DNA of 59,656 nucleotides from an uncultured Caulobacterales bacterium (GTDB lineage Bacteria; Pseudomonadota; Alphaproteobacteria; Caulobacterales; Maricaulaceae). The stretch lies in the NCBI GenBank assembly GCA_938003545.1, contig CALKXY010000010.1, forward strand, positions 1 to 59,656, in the 5' to 3' direction. Below are positions 20,010 through 26,541 of this stretch, one piece after another; position 1 is the first letter of the stretch, and each line of letters opens with the position of its first letter. Under the pieces are notes generated by a model that worked only from the letters and a program-made list of their open reading frames with translations, searched no databases and was not told the origin of the DNA. The position numbers and the translations under genes were made by a program.

Positions 20010-20101
20010 AGCTATCCTTAAACTCGTCCTTCGTTAACGAGTCAAGCGTGGACCCTCAAGAAAAAAATTTGCGTTTCATGATGATAATCGCGGTATGAAG
20101 T

Positions 20102-20131
20102 GAGAAAATATTTCTCCATATCACGATATGG
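20102..20131. promoter_or_regulatory. Twin palindromes at the metB 3' end
   Basis: GAGAAA-ATA-TTTCTC (20102-20116) and CCATATC-AC-GATATGG (20116-20131) are two adjacent perfect palindromes. The second contains the stop codon of the metB-type gene. They may form the end of the met transcript or an operator upstream of the ilv leader. Confidence 0.4.
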
Positions 20132-21269
20132 AAGAAAAACTTTTTGCCAAATCGGCCAAAAGGTCTGTTTCGTCTTCAATCCCAACCGAGAGACGTAGCA
20201 AACTATCGCTAATTCCAGCTTCGCGCCGTGCCGTTTCGGCCATACCGCGATGCGTCATTGTTTCTGGCAGGCAGATAAGGCTCTCTACGCCGCCTAAACT
20301 GGCCGCGAGTTTGAAAATTTCGAGCGATTGACAGAACTGTGTCGCGGCGCTTAACCCCCCTGCGACTTCAAAGGATAACATCGCGCCAGGACCAGATTGC
20401 TGAGCTTTTACAATGTCGTGGCCTGTATGTGTCGCAAGGCCAGGGTAATGGACGGCTGTGACTTGGCTTTGTTGTGTGAGGAAGGTCGCAATCGCTTTGG
20501 CGTTTGATTCTGCCGCATCAAGACGCAGGGATAATGTCCGTAACCCTCGCAGTGTTTGATGACAGTCAAAGGCACTGGCTGTAATGCCTGCCGCATTTGC
20601 CCACCACGCGAGTTGTTCTACGTGTTCTGCGGATTTCGCCACAACGCAGCCGCCAATGATGTCGCTATGGCCGTTGATATATTTCGTTGTCGATTGCAGC
20701 GCGATATCCGCGCCGAGATCAAGCGGCCGCAACCGAAGCGGCGATAGAAATGTATTATCGACAACAGTAATTGCGCCGACGGCTTTCGCTGCGGTGCAAA
20801 TGGCTTTCACATCCACAACGCGCATCAGCGGGTTGGACGGTGTTTCAATAATGACTAGCGCGGGTTTGCTGGCGAGAGCGGCGGCTAAGGCTGCGGGGTT
20901 GTTCTGATCAACGAAGGCAACACGAATGCGGCCTTGTGCGGCGCGGTGCGTCAGCAGGCGGTGCGTCCCGCCGTAACAATCATGCGGCGCGATGACGAGG
21001 TCATCTGCCTTGATCAAGTTCAATACCAGATCAATTGCCGACATGCCCGAAGATGTCACTACCGCGCCTGCGCCGCCGTCTAGCTCTGTCAGGGCGTCCG
21101 CTAGTACATCACGGTTCGGATTATTCGAACGACCATAATCATACTGTCCCTTCTCGGAGGGGGTCGGCCAAAGATATGTCGACGAGAGATATAACGGCGG
21201 CGGTAGAGAGCCATGTGCAGGGTCCGTACCGATGCCCGCTTGAACGATTTTAGTTTTATGGTCTGTCAT
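20121..21269 (-). CDS. metB: Cystathionine gamma-synthase-type PLP enzyme
   Basis: The predicted protein has 382 aa in the Cys/Met-metabolism PLP family. The PLP lysine is in LQSTTKYINGHSDIIGG (about residue 200). The cofactor-binding TSSGMSAIDLVL and ETPSNPLMRVVD segments are present, and the C-terminal ASLGGVESLICLPETMTH is conserved. Its place two genes after metX and behind a SAM riboswitch argues for cystathionine gamma-synthase or O-acylhomoserine sulfhydrylase (MetB or MetZ) rather than a lyase. Sequence alone does not decide which. The start overlaps the preceding gene by 4 nt. Confidence 0.9.
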   Translation of the reverse strand: MTDHKTKIVQAGIGTDPAHGSLPPPLYLSSTYLWPTPSEKGQYDYGRSNNPNRDVLADALTELDGGAGAVVTSSGMSAIDLVLNLIKADDLVIAPHDCYGGTHRLLTHRAAQGRIRVAFVDQNNPAALAAALASKPALVIIETPSNPLMRVVDVKAICTAAKAVGAITVVDNTFLSPLRLRPLDLGADIALQSTTKYINGHSDIIGGCVVAKSAEHVEQLAWWANAAGITASAFDCHQTLRGLRTLSLRLDAAESNAKAIATFLTQQSQVTAVHYPGLATHTGHDIVKAQQSGPGAMLSFEVAGGLSAATQFCQSLEIFKLAASLGGVESLICLPETMTHRGMAETARREAGISDSLLRLSVGIEDETDLLADLAKSFSSIS

Positions 21270-21538
21270 GATTTTATCTTTTCGCGACGTGCGAGCTTCT
21301 TTTTATTGTTGCGGTCAATGCGCCAGCTTTTGAGGGCAAGATAAAGCGCCAGTAATGTCCCGAATATGCCGCCAACATAACCGCCATAACGAAGGGCTGT
21401 GATGAGCCTTTCGGAGAGGGATAACCCATCAGCTTCGCTGCCGACCACAAAGAGAATGAGAATCAAGATCGTTGAGATGATCCAGATGAAAGCGACGCAC
21501 CGCAGGATAAGCCAGAGGAAATTGATCATGGACTTCAT
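21266..21538 (-). CDS. Small membrane protein between metX and metB, 90 aa
   Basis: I start at MKSMINFL, whose ATG overlaps the metX stop by 4 nt. The stop overlaps the metB start by 4 nt. Two hydrophobic segments (about 7-33 and 48-68) are followed by a basic tail (DRNNKKKLARREK). It is therefore coupled on both sides inside a SAM-controlled operon. Function is unknown. Confidence 0.65.
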   Translation of the reverse strand: MKSMINFLWLILRCVAFIWIISTILILILFVVGSEADGLSLSERLITALRYGGYVGGIFGTLLALYLALKSWRIDRNNKKKLARREKIKS

Positions 21539-22512
21539 GTGGAAAGTCCTTTGCAAAATGCGCTCAAGCGCGGTTCCATCGCGTCATATTCTTTTAAAAA
21601 CGCATCATGCCCGTAAAGAGATGTGAAGGTATAAAGCTCACTTGGTCCGCTCAATCGATCTCGCAATTCGCGCATGTCTGTCAGAGGTGCGAGTTGGTCA
21701 GAAATCGCGGTCATCAATAGCGTCGGCGTTGAAATCGCTTCTGGCTCGACGCGGTGCAAGTCTACGGATTCAGAAAGAGCGAGGAACCGTCGCGCATCCA
21801 TATTCCCTGCGAAAACATCACCTCGGCTCCCGAGGTAATTACAAATATCAAATTGTATGGGGTCGGTTGTGGTCTCTGCCAGATCAAAACGATGCGCAAA
21901 TTCTTCGGGTGTGCGATACGTCGTCATGGCCAGCTCGCGTGCGAGCTTTAGGCCGGTCTCTGGATTGCCAGCATCTAAGCCTAGGCGCACAATGCGGCGT
22001 TGAATGCCGCGCCAACCGACGCCAATGGGGTAAGGGCGATGGGCCGCGCCAATGACGCAAAGTTGCCCGATCATATCTGGATAATCCCGCGCAAAGGCCA
22101 AGCCGCACATTCCGCCATAAGAGCTGCCAATGAGGGCCGCGATATGCGATACGCCTTGACTGTCGAGCAAAGCCTTAAGTCGCCGCGCTTGATCGGTCGT
22201 GGTAATTGTTTCTGGGCAATTTAAGCCCCCATTATTTGGCGCGAAATCATAACCGATGACTTTGAACTTATTTAAATCAATCGCGCCGCCTTCGCGAACC
22301 AATCGTGACCACCAGCCGCGATTGTATCCTTTTTTAGCACTTGGGCTGCCATCGGACACAAAGCGCGTGGCGGAAATGCCGCCTAGAACAACAAGTGCAG
22401 GACCGTCAGGGTTTCCATAGACACGCCCACGCACAACGTCATCGGGCAGTGAACAGCCTCGGTCCAACGTATATGTGCCTAGCACAGTTTCTATGTCATG
22501 ACCGATCGCCAT
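21535..22512 (-). CDS. metX: Homoserine O-acyltransferase, MetX-type alpha/beta hydrolase
   Basis: The predicted protein has 325 aa. The oxyanion region is LVVLGGISATRFV, the nucleophile elbow is IGSSYGGMCGLAFA (Ser about 129), and the catalytic His is in LYGHDAFLKEYD near the end. It activates homoserine by O-acylation, the first committed step to methionine. MetX-fold enzymes may use acetyl- or succinyl-CoA, and this short GGISA-type protein could be a succinyltransferase. GAGG precedes the ATG. The gene is controlled by the riboswitch directly upstream. Confidence 0.9.
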   Translation of the reverse strand: MAIGHDIETVLGTYTLDRGCSLPDDVVRGRVYGNPDGPALVVLGGISATRFVSDGSPSAKKGYNRGWWSRLVREGGAIDLNKFKVIGYDFAPNNGGLNCPETITTTDQARRLKALLDSQGVSHIAALIGSSYGGMCGLAFARDYPDMIGQLCVIGAAHRPYPIGVGWRGIQRRIVRLGLDAGNPETGLKLARELAMTTYRTPEEFAHRFDLAETTTDPIQFDICNYLGSRGDVFAGNMDARRFLALSESVDLHRVEPEAISTPTLLMTAISDQLAPLTDMRELRDRLSGPSELYTFTSLYGHDAFLKEYDAMEPRLSAFCKGLST

Positions 22513-22556
22513 GTTGACCTCTTTGTTCTAGATGCAATGCGTAAAGGGGAGGGGTA

Positions 22557-22571
22557 AGCGGAGTATCCGCT
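22557..22571 (-). other. Expression-platform hairpin of the met leader
   Basis: AGCGGA-TAC-TCCGCT (minus strand) is a perfect 6-bp stem just after the SAM aptamer. A C-rich tract (TTACCCCTCCCC) follows instead of a U run, so control is more likely at translation or by Rho than by an intrinsic terminator. Confidence 0.4.
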
Positions 22572-22578
22572 GTCGTCC

Positions 22579-22694
22579 TCATCTTCGCGGCTTGCACCCA
22601 AGCTGCAGGATTTGGCACCGTTCACACATTTTCTATGAAAATGCTCGAGGTTGCCCCAGCTTCAAAGGGCCTGTCCCTCTGCCGGTCTTGATGA
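22579..22694 (-). promoter_or_regulatory. SAM-I (S-box) riboswitch upstream of metX
   Basis: Core S-box sequences occur in order on the minus strand: TCATCAAGA, AGAGGGACAGGCCC, GAAGCTGGGGCAACC and CGGTGCCAAATCCTGC. P1 pairs TCATC (22694-22690) with GATGA (22583-22579). P2 pairs CCGGC-type bases with GCTGG. P3 is GCATTTTC-ATA-GAAAATGT, and P4 is AGCTTG-GGTG-CAAGC. This is a complete aptamer. It should turn off metX and the genes behind it when S-adenosylmethionine is plentiful. SAM-II is the more familiar class in this bacterial group. Confidence 0.92.
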
Positions 22695-22701
22695 TGAACG
22701 G

Positions 22702-22730
22702 CATATGGAGGTGTGCAGGGTGGGCGTCAA
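22702..22730 (-). promoter_or_regulatory. Candidate promoter of the metX operon
   Basis: TTGACG, a 17-nt spacer and CATATG on the minus strand end 7 nt before the 5' base of the SAM aptamer, so transcription would start at the first riboswitch nucleotides. The -10 match is only partial. Confidence 0.45.
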
Positions 22731-22732
22731 GG

Positions 22733-23647
22733 TTAGAAAAAGGCGCCGAAATCCGCATCGGCTATATCTGCGGTCGCGGATTGGTCTTCCAGGTCGTCGA
22801 TGCTGACCCATCCGCCATTCGGCCCGTTGAAATAGATTCCGTCAATATTAGACAGAGTATCCCGGCCCCAAAGGGCGCTGGTTATAATAACTATGCCATT
22901 GGCATTTGTTTGAACGCTGTAATCTGCCAAATCGCCGTCATAATTGACTTGGTCATACGCGTTGTTGCGCCCTAGAAATGTATCATTCCCTGTCCCGCCG
23001 TAGAAATTTGTACCGCTGGCGTCTGCTTGCATGCGGTCATTTCCGGGCGTGCCGTTCAAAACATCATCGGCATCCAGCCGGAACCGAGGTAGCCCTGACG
23101 TAATCTCAATTGCATCTTCTATGGAATACCAAGCGCCTTCGCGGGTGAACCACATGCCATCTATGTCAGATAAGGTGTCCATGCCCCATGTCGGATGACT
23201 AACGGTGACGTCGCCATTGTTGAGGCGCGTGAATGTGTATTCGATAAGCTCGCCATCATATTCGGCTTGGTCATATTCATCACCGCCGCCAATGATGCGA
23301 TCATTGCCCATGTCCGCGTAAAAGATGTCCTCTGTGCCTGCCGTGCCGCGTAGCACATCATTGCCTTGCGTCCCGATCCATGCGCCGCTCTCATCAATAT
23401 AAGGCGCGTCCGTTGTTAGGCGGATGGCATCTTCGATCGAATACCATGCGCTTTCGCCGTTAAACCAAAAGCCATTTATATCGAAAAGCGTATCTGTGCC
23501 CAATGTCGGATGCGTGACTGTTACGGAGCCATTTGCGTTTTGCGTAAAAGCGTAATCGGCCAAATTGCCCGAATAATCGACTTGATCATACTCACTGGCT
23601 TGCCCGCGAAAAGATTGATCGCCTGCACGATTGTTAAAAACTGCCAT
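22733..23647 (-). CDS. RTX-type secreted protein with three 58-residue repeats
   Basis: The predicted protein has 304 aa and no cleavable signal. Three copies of a 58-residue module begin YDQ[VA].Y.G.L..Y and end .[IL].G.[WY]F......SI[ED]D (about 20-77, 125-182, 231-288). Between them lie Ca-binding RTX-like stretches such as GTQGNDVLRG, GNDRIIGGGDE and GGTGNDTFLG. The acidic C terminus ending DADFGAFF fits a type I secretion signal. It would be an extracellular calcium-binding protein. No type I transporter genes are nearby. It lies just upstream of the met promoter in the same direction. Confidence 0.8.
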   Translation of the reverse strand: MAVFNNRAGDQSFRGQASEYDQVDYSGNLADYAFTQNANGSVTVTHPTLGTDTLFDINGFWFNGESAWYSIEDAIRLTTDAPYIDESGAWIGTQGNDVLRGTAGTEDIFYADMGNDRIIGGGDEYDQAEYDGELIEYTFTRLNNGDVTVSHPTWGMDTLSDIDGMWFTREGAWYSIEDAIEITSGLPRFRLDADDVLNGTPGNDRMQADASGTNFYGGTGNDTFLGRNNAYDQVNYDGDLADYSVQTNANGIVIITSALWGRDTLSNIDGIYFNGPNGGWVSIDDLEDQSATADIADADFGAFF

Positions 23648-23758
23648 TGCTACACATCCTTAACCAAGACGTGTCCCGAAGTAGAACACTCAGGGTGAGG
23701 CGAGCATTTACTATGCCAACACAGTTTTTATGCCAATCCGAGTGGGCGCGAGCGAACT

Positions 23759-24154
23759 TTAACTATCCGTCGTGCCTTTCGCCCAAATGATGGCCATGAA
23801 CAGGCCCTTCATTGGCGGTAATGCGATGAGGCAGATGGCGGTTGCAATTACGCAAAGGATTGAGGTGAGCTGCCAATTCGGCATATCCGTCTGCCAGAAG
23901 AAGAAATGCCAGATCAAAACCGTCACATGTGCCGCAATTGTCATGGCAGCCCAGGCTGGGGCAAGGTCTGCCCGAACATTACCCCAATGTTGTGTGCAAT
24001 TAGAACAATGTTCTACAGGCTTTAGATAACTGCGAAATAATTTGCCTTGTGCACATTTTGGGCAACGCAACTTTATCCCGCGCCAGAGGCGTGGCCAGAT
24101 AGATCCATTCTGTGGAGCCTTGCCAAAATTGGAGTTTGTAGAATTTTTTTCCAT
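23759..24154 (-). CDS. DUF983 membrane protein
   Basis: The predicted protein has 131 aa. A zinc-ribbon-like CPKC (31-34) and CSNC (50-53) pair with GKLFRSYLK between is followed by two transmembrane segments (about 67-88 and 95-115), the DUF983 layout. Members are inner-membrane proteins of unknown function, often near cytochrome oxidase genes, which is not the case here. The start is 86 bp from the divergent homoserine dehydrogenase gene. Confidence 0.85.
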   Translation of the reverse strand: MEKNSTNSNFGKAPQNGSIWPRLWRGIKLRCPKCAQGKLFRSYLKPVEHCSNCTQHWGNVRADLAPAWAAMTIAAHVTVLIWHFFFWQTDMPNWQLTSILCVIATAICLIALPPMKGLFMAIIWAKGTTDS

Positions 24155-24184
24155 TTAGAATACACTTTCAATGACGGTCTTGGA

Positions 24185-24213
24185 TTGACACGTGACGGGT
24201 CCACGCTTAGCTC
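24185..24213 (+). promoter_or_regulatory. Candidate promoter of the homoserine dehydrogenase gene
   Basis: TTGACA, a 17-nt spacer and TAGCTC precede the start by about 28 nt. The stretch GGGTCCACGCTT at 24197-24208 also occurs upstream of the ilv leader (minus strand, about 20056-20045), followed in both by a similar CTCG. Confidence 0.35.
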
Positions 24214-24240
24214 GCATTCTTTCTAACACGAGAGCCGATC

Positions 24241-25908
24241 ATGCCCGTTCCCGTCATTGTCCTGAATTTTGGTCATAGCGTTTTAAAATCGCTTGAGGAT
24301 TACACCCAGGCCGCCTCTGAAATCTACCGTCATTACAGGCAGGGACAAAATGTCGTTGCTGTAACATCCGCCCAGGGTGATCAGACGGATGTCTTGATGG
24401 CTGAAGCTCGCCGTATTGGCCCCGAAGGCGATGCCAAGAACTTGCCTGAATTGCTCCAGTTGGGCGAACGACGCTCTGCAGCCTTATTGGCGCTGGCGCT
24501 GGAACGGATCGGCGCGCCGGCCTTTGTTCGCCAAGCGCGAGATTTAGGCCTGACGGCTGAGGGCAGTTTCACTGAAGCCCGCCTAACGGGATTGGACACG
24601 CCGCAACTGCTCGAAGACTTGCGCGACCATGATATTGTTGTGATGCCCGGATTTGTCGCCATTGGCGAAAAAGATCGTGCCGTCCTTTTGGGTGATGGCG
24701 GGGCGGATTTGACGGCGCTCTATGTCGCAGATCAGCTCGGTGTCGAAGCGGTCTTGCTGAAAGATGTGAACGGTATTTATGAGGTGGACCCAAAATCAAA
24801 CCCGAACGCCGCACGCTATGATGAAATTTCATGGGACGATGCGATCCGTGTTGCAGGGCCTCTTATTGCGCCGCGCGCATTGGGCTTTGCCCGCAAGCAC
24901 GAAGTACCCTTCCGCGTCGGTATACCGGGTCTGCCGTCCTACACACGTGTCGGCGCAACAACGGGCGCGATGAAACCTGCGCCGTCGCCAAAAAAACTAC
25001 GCGTCGCGATGATGGGCCTTGGCATTGTTGGCGGGGGTGTCTTCCGCCGCGTCGCCGCCCATTCGGCCCAATTTGAAATCGTCAAGATCATGGTACGCAG
25101 CCCAGATAAATATATTGATCAAGGCTACAAACCTGAAATCTTAACAACGGAATTTGAAGACCTGCTTGCGGCAGAACCCGATATTTTTATCGATGTTTCG
25201 GGCGGTGTTGATCCGGCGCTTCCGCATTGTAAAGCGATGTTGTCGCGCGGAATCCATGTCGTATCTGCCAATAAGCAAGCCATTGCAGCGGGCGGCCAAG
25301 ACCTGTTGGACTTTGCCGTGGAACATGCGGCGCAACTGCGTTTCTCTTCTTCTGCAGGCGGTGGCATGCCCGTGCTGGAAATGTGTATTCGCGAAAAGGG
25401 CCGCATCACGCGTGTGCAGGCTCTGCTGAATGGCACAACGAATTATATGCTGGACGAAATCGGAAAGGGCCGCAGCTATGCGGAAGCCTTGAAAGATGCC
25501 CAAGATAAAGGCTTCGCAGAAGCCGACCCAACTGCTGATGTTGGCGGCGCGGATGCAGGGGCGAAAATTCGCCTGATCGCGATGCTAGGGTTTGGCGAGA
25601 CGATTGGATTGGAAGATATTCCGCTGGATACGATCGAAAACTTCCGTCCTAACGCCGAAGCTAAAGGCGCGTGGAAACGTATCTCCACGCTTTGGAGTGA
25701 CAAGAATGGATTTTCATCTGCCTTGGAACTGAAAGACCTGTCGAGAAACAACTTCCTTGCACAAGCCGACGGAGAAGAAGCTCATGCCGTCTTTGATTTT
25801 GAGGATGGAGACCAATATCGGATTCGGGGCAAAGGTGCTGGCCGCTGGCCCACGACGGAATCCGTCATGGCCGATCTTTTCGATATTTCAGAGACAACGC
25901 TAGGCTAA
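24241..25908 (+). CDS. Homoserine dehydrogenase with degenerate aspartokinase-like domain
   Basis: The predicted protein has 555 aa. Residues 1-240 have the amino-acid-kinase fold pattern but changed motifs: NFGHSV replaces KFGGSS, LGDGGADLTA replaces LGRGGSDTTA, and KDVNGIYEVDP replaces TDVDGVYTADP. The catalytic Lys is gone. Residues 255-555 form a homoserine dehydrogenase with GLGIVGGGVFRR, SANKQAIAAGG, LNGTTNYMLDE and EADPTADVGGADAGAKI intact. The C-terminal ACT domain of ordinary Hom proteins is missing. It should reduce aspartate semialdehyde to homoserine. The kinase part is probably inactive or regulatory. Its 3' end overlaps the convergent gene by 9 nt. Confidence 0.85.
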   Translation: MPVPVIVLNFGHSVLKSLEDYTQAASEIYRHYRQGQNVVAVTSAQGDQTDVLMAEARRIGPEGDAKNLPELLQLGERRSAALLALALERIGAPAFVRQARDLGLTAEGSFTEARLTGLDTPQLLEDLRDHDIVVMPGFVAIGEKDRAVLLGDGGADLTALYVADQLGVEAVLLKDVNGIYEVDPKSNPNAARYDEISWDDAIRVAGPLIAPRALGFARKHEVPFRVGIPGLPSYTRVGATTGAMKPAPSPKKLRVAMMGLGIVGGGVFRRVAAHSAQFEIVKIMVRSPDKYIDQGYKPEILTTEFEDLLAAEPDIFIDVSGGVDPALPHCKAMLSRGIHVVSANKQAIAAGGQDLLDFAVEHAAQLRFSSSAGGGMPVLEMCIREKGRITRVQALLNGTTNYMLDEIGKGRSYAEALKDAQDKGFAEADPTADVGGADAGAKIRLIAMLGFGETIGLEDIPLDTIENFRPNAEAKGAWKRISTLWSDKNGFSSALELKDLSRNNFLAQADGEEAHAVFDFEDGDQYRIRGKGAGRWPTTESVMADLFDISETTLG

Positions 25909-26541
25909 TCGCCGCGTTGTCAAAAGGGCGAGTCCGAAGACAATGACATGCGTCACATTCATTGCGGCGGGCAAAACATAGCCTCCAATATTTGGAACCG
26001 TAAAATAGAGCGCAAAAATAGATACTAAAATGGCGAGGGGGCTGAATATTGCCATCCATCGGGGCAGCGCCGAACGGCCTGCCGCAATGGCCCAAATCCA
26101 AAATATAGACCAAAGTAAAACGGCAACACGTAAGACATTGACGAAGGGTTCATTATAGCCCGCGATGATCGCCTGAAGATCAACCCAATCTGTACCCGCC
26201 GCAATACCATGTGATGTTACGGCCAGATCAATGCGTCCGCCCATCCAAACCGCGCCAATAATAAAGGCATAAGCCATCAGAACAAATCCAGCCGTTGCAA
26301 GTTTTTGATCGCGCGGGAATTGCCGGCTGAGAAACCAATAACCTGGCAGGTAAAGGGGCGCTGCCAAGACGGCAATCCAATGACCCATGGATTGTCGTGC
26401 CAAAGGAATATCTGCCAAATAGGCATATCCAACTAAATCACCACCTGGAGAATATTGTAGCATGGCTTCGCCAATGCCGACCAGAACCGCGCCTAAGAGT
26501 CCTACCCAACCGCATAGGCGGGCTGTCGCTAGTTTTTCCAT
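25900..26541 (-). CDS. Multi-span membrane protein, 213 aa
   Basis: Hydrophobic segments occur at about 10-30, 52-72, 83-103, 136-156, 163-183 and 187-208, suggesting six or more spans. It resembles small uncharacterised DUF-type inner-membrane proteins; DUF6796 is possible but unverified. Its start overlaps the end of the FG-GAP protein gene by 13 nt, so the two are co-expressed. Confidence 0.7.
   Translation of the reverse strand: MEKLATARLCGWVGLLGAVLVGIGEAMLQYSPGGDLVGYAYLADIPLARQSMGHWIAVLAAPLYLPGYWFLSRQFPRDQKLATAGFVLMAYAFIIGAVWMGGRIDLAVTSHGIAAGTDWVDLQAIIAGYNEPFVNVLRVAVLLWSIFWIWAIAAGRSALPRWMAIFSPLAILVSIFALYFTVPNIGGYVLPAAMNVTHVIVFGLALLTTRRLA

Noticed and set aside
22579-22694. SAM-II riboswitch upstream of metX
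   Set aside because: The sequence matches the S-box core (AGAGGGA, GAAGC, GCAACC, GGTGCCAAATCC), not the short SAM-II pseudoknot.
23700-23758. CRISPR array or tandem spacer-like repeats anywhere in the window
   Set aside because: No regularly spaced direct repeats were seen. The only tandem structure is inside the RTX gene and the TC tract.
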